DNA from: Hyphomonadaceae bacterium
GTDB taxonomy: Bacteria > Pseudomonadota > Alphaproteobacteria > Rhizobiales > Hyphomicrobiaceae
Reading direction: 5' to 3'
Length of the DNA: 64,000 bases
Assembly (NCBI GenBank): GCA_019747815.1
Contig: JAIEQJ010000073.1
Location: 1-64,000, forward strand
The stretch's first letter is position 1, and each line of letters opens with the position of its first letter. A program made the translations under genes and the position numbers. This document shows positions 1 through 12,658 of this stretch, in pieces. Below the pieces are notes generated by a model. The model was not told where the DNA came from. It searched no databases and saw only the letters and a list, made by a program, of their open reading frames with translations.

Positions 1-223
1 GCCCAGGGTGCCGAAGCGGCACCCGCGTACCCGTCGCACCCTCGGGGGGCATCCCGCGGGGCGGACGGCGCGTGCGCGCTGCTTGCGGCCCCTGGGTCCT
101 GGATCGTCTCCGGCGCAGGCTTCCGGAATGACAGCGCGGAGCGTGCAGGCACAACCAGCATGGCGCCGGCTGCTGAGCTTCGCTAGGGTAGCGCGCCGAG
201 GAAAATCCAAGGAGCGCGCCCCC
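1..223. other. upstream region without a supported gene
   Basis: The ORF track opens a frame at position 8, but its first 72 residues are Arg/Pro/Ala-rich and do not resemble the acyl-CoA dehydrogenase N-terminus. The stretch around 95-135 resembles a worn half of the GTCATCCCGG/CCGGGATGAC intergenic repeat family seen elsewhere in the window. An AAGGAG at 209-214 serves the next gene. Confidence 0.5.
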
Positions 224-1363
224 GTGTCCATGCCAAGCAGGCTTTACAAAGAGGAGCACGAACTCTTCCGCAAGACCGTCAAGGCCTTCATCGAGCGTGA
301 GATCGCGCCCAACTACGAACGCTGGGAGAAGGACGGCCAGGTCAGCCGCGAGGTGTGGCGGAAGGCCGGTGCCGAGGGCCTGCTGCTCACCGACATTCCG
401 GAGGCGTACGGCGGCGGCGGCGCCGACTTTCTCGCCAGCGCCATCATGATCGAGGAGATGTCCAAGCGCGTGTTCGCCGCGCCGGGCTTCCGCCTGCACT
501 CGGATATCGTCGCGCCCTACATCTACAACTACGGCAGCGAGGAGCAGAAGCGCACCTGGCTGCCGAAGATGGCCAGGGGCGAGGTGGTCACCGCCATTGC
601 CATGACGGAGCCCGGAACGGGCAGCGACCTGCAGGCGATCCGCACCACCGCCCATCGCAAGGGCAACGAGCTTCTCGTCAACGGCCAGAAGACCTTCATC
701 ACCAACGGCGGGCAGGCCGATCTCGTCATCGTCGCGGCCAAGACCGATACGGCGGCCGGTGCCAAGGGCGTGACGCTGGTGCTGGTGGAGACCGACCGGC
801 CGGGCTTCAAGCGCGGGCGCAACCTGAAGAAGATCGGCCAGAACGCGCAGGACACGGCCGAGCTGTTCTTCGAGGACGTGCGCGTGCCGCCCGCCAACAT
901 CCTGGGCGAGGAAGGCCGGGGCTTTGCCTGCCTCATGCAGCAGCTGCCGCGCGAGCGCATGCTGGTCGCCATCGGCGCCGTCGCCATGATGGAGGCGGCG
1001 CTGGGGTGGACGGTGGAGTACACGCGCGAGCGCAAGGCCTTCGGCAAGGCGATCGCCGACTTCCAGAACACGCGCTTCAAGCTGGCCGAGGTGAAGACCG
1101 AGGTGGTCGTGGCCCGCACCTTCCTCGACCGCTGCCTGGAGCTGTTCCTGGACGGCAAGCTCGACACCACCACGGCCGCCATGGCCAAATGGTGGCTGAC
1201 GGAGCTGGAGAGCCGGGTGATCGACACCTGCCTGCAGCTCTTCGGCGGCTACGGCTACATGGTGGAATACCCGATTGCCCGCGCCTATGCGGACGCGCGC
1301 GTGCATCGCATCTATGCCGGCACCACCGAGATCATGAAGGAGCTGGTGGCGCGGTCGCTGTGA
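224..1363 (+). CDS. acyl-CoA dehydrogenase
   Basis: FAD-dependent acyl-CoA dehydrogenase (379 aa), which oxidises an acyl-CoA to the 2-enoyl-CoA and passes electrons to ETF. The N-terminal helical domain starts SRLYKEEHELF. The middle domain has the FAD/substrate motif MTEPGTGSDL. The C-terminal helical domain ends with FGGYGYMVEYPIARAYADAR and YAGTTEIMKEL, where the Glu of GTTEI sits in the usual catalytic-base position. I chose GTG 224 because AAGGAG ends 9 nt upstream; ATG 230 is the alternative, and the track's start at 8 adds 72 unrelated residues. The amidase follows 102 nt downstream on the same strand, so co-transcription is possible. Substrate chain length cannot be read from the sequence. 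Confidence 0.9.
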   Translation: MSMPSRLYKEEHELFRKTVKAFIEREIAPNYERWEKDGQVSREVWRKAGAEGLLLTDIPEAYGGGGADFLASAIMIEEMSKRVFAAPGFRLHSDIVAPYIYNYGSEEQKRTWLPKMARGEVVTAIAMTEPGTGSDLQAIRTTAHRKGNELLVNGQKTFITNGGQADLVIVAAKTDTAAGAKGVTLVLVETDRPGFKRGRNLKKIGQNAQDTAELFFEDVRVPPANILGEEGRGFACLMQQLPRERMLVAIGAVAMMEAALGWTVEYTRERKAFGKAIADFQNTRFKLAEVKTEVVVARTFLDRCLELFLDGKLDTTTAAMAKWWLTELESRVIDTCLQLFGGYGYMVEYPIARAYADARVHRIYAGTTEIMKELVARSL

Positions 1364-1465
1364 GGTATTGGACCTTCCGGGTCCGACATCCCGGCCGGGA
1401 CCGAGGTTGGAGCCATGGTGTCGGAGCATGGGGATCCGGCGCCGATTGTTCGGGGGTGAGAGCCG

Positions 1466-2890
1466 ATGCGCTTCGATGAGTATCGCAAGCACGATGCCAC
1501 CGCCCTTGCGGGCTTGATTGCAAGGGGTGACGTGAGCGCCGCCGAGGTTCTGGAGACGGCGGTGGCGCGCGCGGAAGAGGTCAATCCCGCCATCAATGCC
1601 ATCGTGCACAGGCAGTACGCGCAGGCGCGCAAGGCGATTGCGGCAGGGCTGCCGGACGGCCCGCTCAAGGGCGTGCCCTATCTCATCAAGGATCTTGGCT
1701 TTTTCGAGCGGGGCGAGCCGGCGACGCTGGGCAGCAGCCTGTTCAAGGATTTCGTGGCCGATCACGACAGCGCCTATGTGCTGCGCTGCAAGCAGGCCGG
1801 TCTCGTCTTCATGGGGCGCAGCGCGAGCCCGGAGTTCGGCTTGAACCCCAACACCGAGCCGCGTCTCTATGGCTCCTGCCGCAATCCCTGGAATCTCGAG
1901 CATTCGGCGGGCGGGTCCTCGGGCGGCGCGGCGGCGGCTGTCGCGGCCGGCATTCTGCCCATGGCGCACGCGACCGACGGCGGCGGCTCCATCCGCATCC
2001 CGGCGGCGCAATGCGGCCTGTTCGGATTGAAGCCCTCGCGCGGGCGCATCTCGTTTGCGCCCGACGCCGGCGAGGGCTGGGGCGGGCTGTCGGCGGGACA
2101 TGTGGTGAGCCGCAGCGTGCGCGATTCGGCACTCATGCTCGACTGCACGGCGGGTCTCGAGCCCGGCGATCCCTATGCCGCGCCGACGCCCGAGCAATCC
2201 TTCCTCGAGGCGCTGTCCCGCCCACCGGGCAAGCTCAGAATTGCGCTGATGCTCAAGGACCATCGGGGCGCGAAGCTGCACCCCGAGTGCGAGACGGCCG
2301 TGCGCGGTGCCGCCCGGCTGTGCACCAGTCTCGGCCACGTGGTCGAGGAGATGGACCCCAACCTCGATCTCGTGGCGCTGAGGACCATGAACGCCAGGAT
2401 TGCAGCGGCCAACACGGCGCGCACTTGCCTCCTGCGCTGGAAGGCGCTCGGCCGCGAGCCCGAGGCTCGGGATGTGGAGGCCGGCACCTGGGCCACCTAT
2501 CAGCGCGGGCTGAAGGTGACGGGCGTCGAGTACGTGGCGGCCATCGCCGCGGCGCATGCGATGGGGCGCAGGATGGCGCAGTTCCTTACCGGCTACGACC
2601 TGATCCTGTCGACCGTGCTGGCTGGGCCGCCGCCCAAGCTCGGCTATTTCGACCAGAACAGCGGCGACGTCGTGACGTTCGCCGAGCGTGTGAACACCTA
2701 TCTCTCCGTCACGCCGCTGCACAACGCCACCGGCACGCCGGCCATGAGCGTGCCGCTGCACTGGACGGCGGACGGCCTGCCGGTCGGCGTGCATTTTGCG
2801 GCGCGCTACGGCGAGGAAGCCACGCTGCTGCAGCTTGCGGCCCAGTTGGAGCAGGCGCAGCCCTGGTTCGATCGAGTGCCGGCGCTCTAA
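1466..2890 (+). CDS. amidase signature (AS) family amidase
   Basis: Amidase of the GatA/AS family (474 aa), hydrolysing a carboxylic amide to acid plus ammonia. The Ser-cisSer-Lys triad is visible: Lys75 in PYLIKDLG, the cis-Ser at about 151 in GGSSGGAAAA, and the nucleophile Ser175 in DGGGSIRIPAA; the 24-residue spacing between the serines is the family norm. No signal peptide, so probably cytoplasmic. GGGGGTGAG lies just before the ATG. It is not next to gatB/gatC, so it is a stand-alone catabolic amidase rather than the tRNA amidotransferase subunit. Substrate unknown. Confidence 0.88.
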   Translation: MRFDEYRKHDATALAGLIARGDVSAAEVLETAVARAEEVNPAINAIVHRQYAQARKAIAAGLPDGPLKGVPYLIKDLGFFERGEPATLGSSLFKDFVADHDSAYVLRCKQAGLVFMGRSASPEFGLNPNTEPRLYGSCRNPWNLEHSAGGSSGGAAAAVAAGILPMAHATDGGGSIRIPAAQCGLFGLKPSRGRISFAPDAGEGWGGLSAGHVVSRSVRDSALMLDCTAGLEPGDPYAAPTPEQSFLEALSRPPGKLRIALMLKDHRGAKLHPECETAVRGAARLCTSLGHVVEEMDPNLDLVALRTMNARIAAANTARTCLLRWKALGREPEARDVEAGTWATYQRGLKVTGVEYVAAIAAAHAMGRRMAQFLTGYDLILSTVLAGPPPKLGYFDQNSGDVVTFAERVNTYLSVTPLHNATGTPAMSVPLHWTADGLPVGVHFAARYGEEATLLQLAAQLEQAQPWFDRVPAL

Positions 2891-2972
2891 TGCCGCGCCA
2901 CTCGGCCTGCCAGGCCGGCCTCGCGTGGCAGCGCGAATTCCGAGATGACAGGGCCGCCCGGGCAGGCCGGCG

Positions 2973-4784
2973 TCACGTGGCTTTCTCGGGATTGGCGGTC
3001 TTGGCGCGGATGGAGTGCGTGCCTGTCACTCCGGCCTTGCCGGCGGCCTCCTGCAGCTCGTGCCGGAACTCGTCGCGCTTCTCGTGGATCGAGGCGATGG
3101 CGGGACCGGTCGGCACGCCGAGGCCGACGAGAGCCGCTTCCGAGAGCTGCAGGCTGGCCTCGATGGTTTCGGGCACCGCGTCGGTGACGCCGATCGCATA
3201 GAGGTGGCGGGCATGACCCGCGTCGCGGGCGCGCGACACGATCGGGATGTCGGGCCGCAGCGCGCGCACCACGCGCACGATCTGGTCGATCGCCGGCCGG
3301 TCGTGAATGGTGACGATGACGCCGGCAGCGTCCATCACGCCGCAGCTTTTGAGAAACGCCTCGTTGGCGGCATCCCCGTAGTAGACCTCGCGATTGCGCC
3401 GGCGCTGCTGCGCCACCGTGGCCGGGTCGCGGTCGGTGGAAATGAACCGCACGCCGTGCTGCTCCAAGAGGTCGCAGACGACCTGACCAACGCGTCCATG
3501 CCCCACGACGATGGCGCGGCCTGCGGCATCGGGCGGCGGAGCGACCAGTAGCAGGGGGTCGAGCGCCTTCCTGTCCTCGGTCACGGCCGTGATCCGCCGC
3601 GCCGCGGTGGCCAGCAGCGGGATGAGAGCCATCGTCAAGGACGTGACGGCCAGCGTGAAGCTGGCGGTTGAGGCGCTGACGAGCTTGAATGCCGCCGCCA
3701 GGCCGATAACGACGAAGGCGAACTCGCCGCCCGGGCCGAGCAGCAGCCCGGTCTCGATGGCCGCGGGCATCGGCACGCGAAAGCCGCGTGCCAGCAGGGC
3801 GATCAGCGCCGCCTTGCCGATGATCAGGGCGCCAACCGAGATCAGCAGCAATGCCGGCTCACGCGCCAGCTCGCGGAAGTCGATGGTCATGCCGACGGTG
3901 AAGAAGAACACGCCGAGCAGCAGGCCCTTGAAGGGCTCGATGGTGGTTTCGATGGCCTTGCGGTATTCCGTCTCCGCCAGCAGCAGGCCTGCGACGAACG
4001 CGCCCAAAGCCATGGACACGCCGGCCAATCCGGCCGCCACGCCGGTCGCGACAATGACGAACAGGATGGCCGCCACGAACAGCTCGTCGGTGCCGGTGGA
4101 CGCCACCAGGCGAAACAGCGGCCGCAGCAGCAGCCGCCCGAAAATGATGATGAACCCCAGCGCCAGCGCGGCCTGCGCCACGGCGAGCACGAGCCCCTTC
4201 ACGATCGAGCCGTCCGCACCGTTGCCGAGAATGGAGACGAACATGAGGATCGGCACCACGGCCATGTCCTGCGCCAACAGGATCGAGAAGCTGGTGCGGC
4301 CGGTGGCGGTCGACATGCGCCGCTGGTTGGAGAGGACCTCGATGACGATGGCCGTCGACGACAGGGACAGGCACGAGCCGATGATGACCGCGGCTGCCGG
4401 CGGCGCGCCGGCCAGCGCCACGATGCTGCCGATCACCACCGTGGACAGGGCGACCTGCAGGCTGCCGAGGCCGAACACCAGGCGCCGCATGGTGAGCAGC
4501 CGCTCGTAGGACAGCTCCAGGCCGATGAGAAACAGCAGGAATACGACGCCCAGGTCGGCGATGACCGACACGTTCTGGGCATCGATCACAGTCACCCAGC
4601 GCAGGAACGGCACCTCGTCCTTGAACGAGCCGAGAGCAAGCGGGCCCAGGATCGCGCCGGCGCCGAGATAGCCGAGCACCGGGCTGAGGCCGAACCGCCT
4701 GACCAGCGGCACGACGATCCCTGCGGTTCCGAGCACCACCAGGGCATCGGAATAGGCGTCGAGATTGATCGTCGGCGCGGCCAT
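2973..4784 (-). CDS. CPA2 monovalent cation:proton antiporter with TrkA-N domain (KefB-like)
   Basis: Integral inner-membrane antiporter of 603 aa. The first ~390 residues form about 12 hydrophobic segments of the Na+/H+-exchanger fold. A Rossmann TrkA-N (RCK) domain follows, with the dinucleotide motif VVGHGRVGQVVCDLL and an acidic strand end (STDRDP). The tail of ~90 residues is charged. Family role: K+(Na+)/H+ exchange gated by nucleotide or glutathione. It lies 102 nt downstream of another CPA2 gene on the same strand, so the two are probably transcribed together. It converges on the amidase. Confidence 0.88.
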   Translation of the reverse strand: MAAPTINLDAYSDALVVLGTAGIVVPLVRRFGLSPVLGYLGAGAILGPLALGSFKDEVPFLRWVTVIDAQNVSVIADLGVVFLLFLIGLELSYERLLTMRRLVFGLGSLQVALSTVVIGSIVALAGAPPAAAVIIGSCLSLSSTAIVIEVLSNQRRMSTATGRTSFSILLAQDMAVVPILMFVSILGNGADGSIVKGLVLAVAQAALALGFIIIFGRLLLRPLFRLVASTGTDELFVAAILFVIVATGVAAGLAGVSMALGAFVAGLLLAETEYRKAIETTIEPFKGLLLGVFFFTVGMTIDFRELAREPALLLISVGALIIGKAALIALLARGFRVPMPAAIETGLLLGPGGEFAFVVIGLAAAFKLVSASTASFTLAVTSLTMALIPLLATAARRITAVTEDRKALDPLLLVAPPPDAAGRAIVVGHGRVGQVVCDLLEQHGVRFISTDRDPATVAQQRRRNREVYYGDAANEAFLKSCGVMDAAGVIVTIHDRPAIDQIVRVVRALRPDIPIVSRARDAGHARHLYAIGVTDAVPETIEASLQLSEAALVGLGVPTGPAIASIHEKRDEFRHELQEAAGKAGVTGTHSIRAKTANPEKAT

Positions 4785-4886
4785 AAGGTTACCAGGGCGG
4801 AGTGCTTGAAGGCATTAGTGCACACATCGTCCGCGCCCGATAGCGGGGCAAGCCGGTTTGGGTGGGAGAACGTCAGCGGCCTGGCG

Positions 4887-6578
4887 TCACGCGTAGCCCA
4901 GGCTGCGCGGCACGTCCGCCAGCATGGCGATGGCGATTTCATGCTCGCCCATGATGACCTTGGTGGCGCCGTGGTTCATGAGATGCTCGCTCTCCTCATC
5001 CGAGTGCGAGCGCGCGATGATGGGCAGCACGGGGTTGAGCGCCCGCGCCTGGGCGACGGCCTGGCAGCCCTCGAAGGCATCGGGAATGGCGACGAGAAGG
5101 CAGCGGGCGCCCGGAATGTTGGCGGCCTGCAGGATATCGGGGTCGGTGGCATTGCCATGCATGACCTCGAGGCCGGCTTCCCGCGCCTGCTGTGCCGTGG
5201 GTCTGATCTCCTCGATGAGCACGAGCGGGACCTGCTGCTCCAGCAGGTCGCGGGCGACGATGCGTCCAACCCGGCCGTAACCGACCAGGACGACGTGATT
5301 GGTGGCACTGGTTGCGGGGATCGGCTCGCGGCTGGCCGCTTCCGCCGGTGCGCCGTCGGCTGGCGGAGCCGATGCGGGCTCGGCTGTCGGCTTGACCTTC
5401 GCCAGGTGCCAATCGAGGCAGACGAACAGAACCGGGTTGAGCAGGATCGAGATGATGGCGCCGGCCAGGATGAGGTCGCGCGCCCGGTCGGGCAGCAGGG
5501 CCAGGCTGACGCCGAGGCCGGCCAGAATGAACGAGAACTCCCCGATCTGGGCGAGGCTGGCCGAGACGGTCAGCGCATGCGAGGTCGGATAGCCGAACAG
5601 CCGCACGATCAGGAAGGCCGCGATCGACTTGCCCAGGACAATGATCAGCACGGTTGCCAGCAGAGGGAGCGGCTCGCGCACGAGGATCATGGGATCGACC
5701 AGCATGCCGACCGACACGAAGAACAGCACGGCGAAAGCATCGCGCAGCGGCAGCGTTTCCGATGCCGCGCGCTGGCTGAGCTCGGATTCGCTCAAGATCA
5801 TGCCGGCGAAGAAGGCGCCGAGCGCAAACGACACGCCAAACAGCACGCTGGCGCCGTAGGCGACGCCGAGTGCAATCGCCAGCACGCACAGCCGGAACAG
5901 CTCGCGCGAGCCCGTGTGGGCGACGGCATGCAGCACCCAGGGGATCACCCGCTTGCCGATGACAAGCATCACCACGACAAAGGCGGCCACCTTCCCCAGA
6001 GTGACGAGGACGGACATGGCCACAGCACCGAAGCCAGTGCCGCCGGCGCCCTTCATAATGCCCGCCAGCGCCGGCAGCAGCACGAGGGCGAGGATCATCA
6101 CGAAGTCCTCGACCACCAGCCAGCCGACCGCGATACGGCCGCGCTCGGTCTCGATCAGCCGCCTGTCCTGCAGGGCACGCAGGAGAACGACGGTGCTGGC
6201 AACCGACAGTGCCAGCCCGAACACGAGGCCCGCACCGATCGACCAGCCGAGAAGATAGGCAAGACCCATGCCCAGCAGCGTGGCGCTGGCGATCTGAGCA
6301 ACGGCGCCGGGCACCGCGATGGTGCGCACCGACAGCAGGTCCTCCAGCGTGAAGTTGAGGCCGACGCCGAACATCAGCAGGATGACGCCGATCTCGGCCA
6401 GATCGTTGGCGAGGTTCTGGTCGGCGACGAACCCCGGCGTAAAGGGACCGATCAGCACGCCGGCAAGGAGATAGCCGACCAGCGGCGAGAAGCGGAATCG
6501 ATTGGCGATCGCGCCGAGAATGAAGGCCAGCACCAGCGCCACCACAATCATGGAAATCAGGGGCGTCTCGTGCGGCAT
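4887..6578 (-). CDS. CPA2 cation:proton antiporter with TrkA-N domain (YbaL/RosB-like)
   Basis: Second CPA2 antiporter (563 aa), with a YbaL/RosB-type start (PLISMIVVALVLAFILGAIA), about 12 membrane segments to residue ~390, a low-complexity Ala/Pro linker (EPASAPPADGAPAEAA), then a TrkA-N domain with VVLVGYGRVGRIVARDLLE. Reading right to left it is the upstream gene of the pair. TAGGAG lies about 8 nt before the chosen ATG. The track's overlapping 4996..6582 ORF is a shadow. Ion specificity (K+ or Na+) is not readable. Confidence 0.88.
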   Translation of the reverse strand: MPHETPLISMIVVALVLAFILGAIANRFRFSPLVGYLLAGVLIGPFTPGFVADQNLANDLAEIGVILLMFGVGLNFTLEDLLSVRTIAVPGAVAQIASATLLGMGLAYLLGWSIGAGLVFGLALSVASTVVLLRALQDRRLIETERGRIAVGWLVVEDFVMILALVLLPALAGIMKGAGGTGFGAVAMSVLVTLGKVAAFVVVMLVIGKRVIPWVLHAVAHTGSRELFRLCVLAIALGVAYGASVLFGVSFALGAFFAGMILSESELSQRAASETLPLRDAFAVLFFVSVGMLVDPMILVREPLPLLATVLIIVLGKSIAAFLIVRLFGYPTSHALTVSASLAQIGEFSFILAGLGVSLALLPDRARDLILAGAIISILLNPVLFVCLDWHLAKVKPTAEPASAPPADGAPAEAASREPIPATSATNHVVLVGYGRVGRIVARDLLEQQVPLVLIEEIRPTAQQAREAGLEVMHGNATDPDILQAANIPGARCLLVAIPDAFEGCQAVAQARALNPVLPIIARSHSDEESEHLMNHGATKVIMGEHEIAIAMLADVPRSLGYA

Positions 6579-6757
6579 TCATGGTCTCCTATCGCGCGCG
6601 GGCGAGGCGCTTTGGTGCTGGCAGTCCGTTCGCTCCTATGCAGCAAGCGACAGGGCAATAAACCAGACAGGCGCGTCCATTGCCACGATTGAATCGCGTG
6701 TTGGCAGAAGGCAGGCGGCGGTGCATCGTGTGCATGGCCGAGCCGGAGCAACAGCCC

Positions 6758-7924
6758 CTATGAGCCCTCGGCCTTGGCGGCGCCGATCACGCCGCTCTTC
6801 CTCAGCGCGTCGATCTCGCCAGCAGAGAACCCGCAATCGCCGAGCACAGCATCGGTGTCGGCGCCGATCGGCCTGGGCGGGGCGCCCAGCTCCGGCACCG
6901 TACGACCAAAGCGCGGTGCGGGTGCGGGCTGCAGCACGCCGTCGCGTGAAGTGAAGGTGCCGCGCGCCGCATTGTGCGGATGGTCAGCCACCTCGCCGAG
7001 CGACAGGATGGGGGCAACGCAGGCATCGCTGCCCGCAAAGATGCGCTCCCACTCGGCGCGCGTCTTCGACTTGATGGTTGCGGTGAAGCGCCGGCGCAAG
7101 TGCGGCCATCCCTGGCGGTCGTGCTGCTTGGGCAGATCGCTGGCCTGCAGACCCAGGCGCTCGATGAACGCGGCATAGAAGCGCTGCTCGATGGCGCCGA
7201 CCGCCAGCCACTTGCCGTCCTTGGTCTCATAGGTGTCGTACCAGGGCGCTCCGGTATCGAGCACGTTGACGCCGCGCTCGTCCTTCCAGCCGCCCTGCGA
7301 GAACAGGCCGTACATGAGCGCCATCAGCGTGGCCGAGCCGTCGACCATGGCGGCATCCACCACTTGGCCTCGGCCCGAGCGCTGCGCCTCGAGCAGCGCG
7401 CACACCACGCCGAAGGCCAGGAACATGCCGCCGCCGCCGAAGTCGCCGACGAGATTGAGAGGCGGCACCGGCGCTTCGCCTTGGCGGCCGATGGCGTGCA
7501 GGGCGCCGGCCAGCGCGATGTAGTTGATGTCGTGGCCTGCGGCCTGGGCGAGCGGCCCGTCCTGGCCGAACCCGGTCATGCGGCCGAACACGAGCTTGGG
7601 ATTGATGCCCATCAGGATGTCGGGGCCGAGCCCCAGGCGCTCCATCACGCCCGGCCGAAAGCCTTCGATGACCGCGTCGGCCTTGGCAACGAGCCGTTTG
7701 ACGACATCGCGGCCGGCTTCCGATTTCACATCGACGGCGATGGCGCGGCGGCCGCGATGCAAAACGTCGAACTTCGGGGAGCGCCCCGGCAGGCCGAGAT
7801 CGGTGGTCTCGCGCCGGTCGACGCGGATGACCTCGGCGCCCATGTCGGCAAACAGCATGGCGGCGAAGGGTGCCGGGCCGATGCCCGCCATCTCTACGAT
7901 CCGGAAACCCGCCAGAGGTCCCAT
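6758..7924 (-). CDS. CaiB/BaiF family CoA-transferase / alpha-methylacyl-CoA racemase-like
   Basis: Class III CoA-transferase fold protein (388 aa). The N-terminus GPLAGFRIVEMAGIGPAPF and the Rossmann start MLFADMGAEVIRVDR match alpha-methylacyl-CoA racemases more than formyl-CoA transferases. GHDINYIALAGAL holds the conserved Asp region, and GDFGGGGMFLAFGV is also typical. Likely role: epimerising 2-methylacyl-CoA, or CoA transfer, in branched or aromatic acid degradation, which suits a window with two acyl-CoA dehydrogenases and an acyl-CoA ligase. AAAGG precedes the ATG. It is transcribed away from the histidine kinase gene. Confidence 0.87.
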   Translation of the reverse strand: MGPLAGFRIVEMAGIGPAPFAAMLFADMGAEVIRVDRRETTDLGLPGRSPKFDVLHRGRRAIAVDVKSEAGRDVVKRLVAKADAVIEGFRPGVMERLGLGPDILMGINPKLVFGRMTGFGQDGPLAQAAGHDINYIALAGALHAIGRQGEAPVPPLNLVGDFGGGGMFLAFGVVCALLEAQRSGRGQVVDAAMVDGSATLMALMYGLFSQGGWKDERGVNVLDTGAPWYDTYETKDGKWLAVGAIEQRFYAAFIERLGLQASDLPKQHDRQGWPHLRRRFTATIKSKTRAEWERIFAGSDACVAPILSLGEVADHPHNAARGTFTSRDGVLQPAPAPRFGRTVPELGAPPRPIGADTDAVLGDCGFSAGEIDALRKSGVIGAAKAEGS

Positions 7925-8038
7925 CTATGGTTACCTTTCCGTTGCCGCTTCGTCGGCAAACCCCCGTAATTGCTGGATAAACAGAGCAGCCGTCACGCCA
8001 TCCGTGTGCGTTGCCGGTAAACGTTTCTCAATGCCGGC

Positions 8039-10318
<2,280 letters not shown>

Positions 10319-10321
10319 GCC

Positions 10322-10377
10322 GTCATCCTGCTCCACCTGGCTCCCGGATATTCGCCTGCGGCGAATTCCGGGATGAC
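10322..10377. repeat. GTCATCC...GGATGAC intergenic palindrome
   Basis: Lies between convergent kinase and malic enzyme genes. Its ends are inverted (GTCATCC/GGATGAC), with an inner hairpin ATTCGCC-TGC-GGCGAAT flanked by CCCGG/CCGGG. Same end design as the repeats at 20497, 46636 and 58569. It could act as a bidirectional terminator. Confidence 0.7.
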
Positions 10378-10387
10378 AAGGTAGGCA

Positions 10388-12658
10388 TCAGCCGTTGATG
10401 TCGTAGGCCGCCAAGGCTGCCATGTTGACGATGTCGCTGTCCTTGGCGCCGAGGGGGCAGATCTGCACCGAGTGCGTGAGCCCCACCAGCATCGGGCCGA
10501 CGAGCGTGGCGCCGCCCAGCTCCTTCAGCATCTTGGTGGAGATGGATGCCGAGTGGAATGCCGGCATGATCAGCACGTTGGCCGTGTCCTTGAGGCGGCA
10601 GAACGGGTATTTCTGCAAAGCCTCGCGGTTGAGCGCGACATCGGCGGCCATGTCGCCGTCGTACTCGAAGTCAACCTGGCGCCTGTCCAGGATGGAGACG
10701 GCTTCGCGCACCTTGTCGGAGCGTTCCCCGCGCGGGTGGCCGAAGGTGGAGTAGGCGAGCAGGGCGACGCGCGGCTCCATGGCCAGCCGGCGGGCGACGC
10801 GCACGGCTTCCTCGGTGATGTCGGCGAGCTGGGGCCCGTCCGGCATGTCGATCACGCTGACATCGGCCACCAGCACCGCGCGCCCGCGGATCAGCACGAT
10901 GGAGACGCCGATCACGCGCCGGCCGGCTCTGGGGTCCAGAACTTTGCGCACGTCCTCGTAGGCCGTGTACCAGTTGCGCGTGACGCCGGTGACCATGCCG
11001 TCGGCGTGGCCCATGGCCACCATGCAGGCGCCATAGACGTTGCGGTCGTTGTTGACCAGGCGCTGGCAGTCGCGCAGCAGATAGCCCTTGCGCTGCAGGC
11101 GGCTGTAGAGGAACTCCGCATACTCGTGGCGGCGGTCGTCGCGGCTGGTGTCGTGCGTTTCGATGGCATCGGTGAACTCGATGCCTGCCGAGGCGAAGGC
11201 GTCCTGAATGGGAGCAAGCCGCCCGATCAGCACGGGTTGCCCGAGCCCCATGTTGTGGAAGGCGTTGGCGGCGCGTGCGATCTGCGGCTGCTCGCCTTCG
11301 GCGAAGATGATGCGCTTGGGCGAGTTGCGCACCTGGGAGAGGATGTTGCCGAGCCAGCCGGCCACGGGATCGAGCCGGGCCGAAAGCAGGGTGACGTAGC
11401 CCTCCATGTCGACGATCGGCTTGCGGGCCACGCCCGTCTCCATGGCAGCCTTGGCCACGGCCGGCGGCACGTGCGTGATGAGCCTCGGGTCGAAGGGGGC
11501 CGGAATGATGTAGTCGGGGCCGTATGTCACCTGCCGGCCGAGGAACGCCGCGGCGACCTGGTCGGGCACGTCCTCGCGCGCCAGCTCGGCCAGCGCCTGG
11601 GCCGCGGCGATCTTCATGGCCTCGTTGATGGTGGAGGCCTGCACGTCAAGCGCGCCGCGGAAGATGAAAGGAAAGCCCAGAACGTTGTTGATCTGGTTGG
11701 GGTAGTCCGAGCGTCCGGTGGCCACGATGGCGTCGGTGCGCACCTCGGCCACCTCCTCCGGCGTGATCTCGGGATCGGGATTGGCCATGGCGAAAATGAT
11801 CGGCTTGTCCGCCATGGAGCGCACCATGTCCTTGCTGACGGTGCCGGCCGCCGACAGGCCGAAGAACGCATCCGCACCCTTGAGCGCGTCACCGAGCGAG
11901 CGCGCCTTGGTCTCGATGGCGAAGGCCGATTTCCACTGGTTCATGCCCTCCTTGCGGCCGCGATAGATGACGCCCTTGGTGTCGCACAGCACCATGTTGG
12001 ACTTGGGCATGCCCATGGCCGCCAGCAGCTCCATGCAGGCGATGCTGGCTGCGCCCGCACCGTTGACCACCAGCTTGAAGGTCTTGAGGTCGCGGCCCGT
12101 CAGCTCCAGCGCATTGATGAGGCCCGCCGCGGCGATGATGGCCGTGCCGTGCTGGTCGTCGTGGAACACGGGGATGTTGAGCAGCTCCTTGAGCTTCTCC
12201 TCGATGATGAAGCAGTCGGGCGCCTTGATGTCCTCCAGGTTGATGCCGCCGAAGCTGGGGCCCAGGTAGCGCACGCAGTTGATGAAGGCATCGACGTCCG
12301 GGGTGTCGACCAGCAGGTCGATGCCATCGATGTCGGCAAATCGCTTGAAGAGCGCGCCCTTGCCCTCCATCACCGGCTTGGAGGCCTGGGCGCCGAGGTT
12401 GCCGAGGCCGAGGATGGCGGTGCCGTTGGACACCACGGCGACCAGGTTGCCCTTGTTGGTGTAGTCGTAGGCGCGCTGGGGGTCCTCGGCGATGGCCTGC
12501 ACCGGCACGGCGACGCCCGGCGAATAGGCAAGCGACAGGTCGCGCTGGGTGGTGAGCGGCTTGGTCGGCGTGATCTCGAGCTTGCCCGGCTTGCCCTGGC
12601 TGTGGAATTGCAGGGCCTCTTCCGCCGTGAAGCGGGCAGCATCGAACTTGAGCGGCAT
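10388..12658 (-). CDS. maeB: NADP-dependent malic enzyme, MaeB type
   Basis: 756-aa malic enzyme, decarboxylating malate to pyruvate with reduction of NADP. The malic N-terminal domain ([18 protein letters not shown]) is followed by the NAD-binding domain ([16 protein letters not shown]) and, from ~430, a phosphotransacetylase-like domain ([15 protein letters not shown], ending in [10 protein letters not shown]) found in large proteobacterial MaeB proteins, where it is regulatory rather than a working transacetylase. Start moved from the track's 12868 to 12658: the first 70 residues there are Arg-rich and unrelated, while GGAAGG lies just before this ATG and the protein then begins [19 protein letters not shown]. 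Confidence 0.95.
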   Translation of the reverse strand: MPLKFDAARFTAEEALQFHSQGKPGKLEITPTKPLTTQRDLSLAYSPGVAVPVQAIAEDPQRAYDYTNKGNLVAVVSNGTAILGLGNLGAQASKPVMEGKGALFKRFADIDGIDLLVDTPDVDAFINCVRYLGPSFGGINLEDIKAPDCFIIEEKLKELLNIPVFHDDQHGTAIIAAAGLINALELTGRDLKTFKLVVNGAGAASIACMELLAAMGMPKSNMVLCDTKGVIYRGRKEGMNQWKSAFAIETKARSLGDALKGADAFFGLSAAGTVSKDMVRSMADKPIIFAMANPDPEITPEEVAEVRTDAIVATGRSDYPNQINNVLGFPFIFRGALDVQASTINEAMKIAAAQALAELAREDVPDQVAAAFLGRQVTYGPDYIIPAPFDPRLITHVPPAVAKAAMETGVARKPIVDMEGYVTLLSARLDPVAGWLGNILSQVRNSPKRIIFAEGEQPQIARAANAFHNMGLGQPVLIGRLAPIQDAFASAGIEFTDAIETHDTSRDDRRHEYAEFLYSRLQRKGYLLRDCQRLVNNDRNVYGACMVAMGHADGMVTGVTRNWYTAYEDVRKVLDPRAGRRVIGVSIVLIRGRAVLVADVSVIDMPDGPQLADITEEAVRVARRLAMEPRVALLAYSTFGHPRGERSDKVREAVSILDRRQVDFEYDGDMAADVALNREALQKYPFCRLKDTANVLIMPAFHSASISTKMLKELGGATLVGPMLVGLTHSVQICPLGAKDSDIVNMAALAAYDING

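Noticed and set aside
8-223. The 74-residue N-terminal extension of the acyl-CoA dehydrogenase in the ORF track
   Set aside because: It is Arg/Pro-rich, partly made of an intergenic repeat, and lies upstream of a good Shine-Dalgarno for GTG 224.
4806-6692. 628-aa plus-strand ORF opposite the second antiporter
   Set aside because: His/Gln/Asp-rich antisense translation of membrane helices; no domain.
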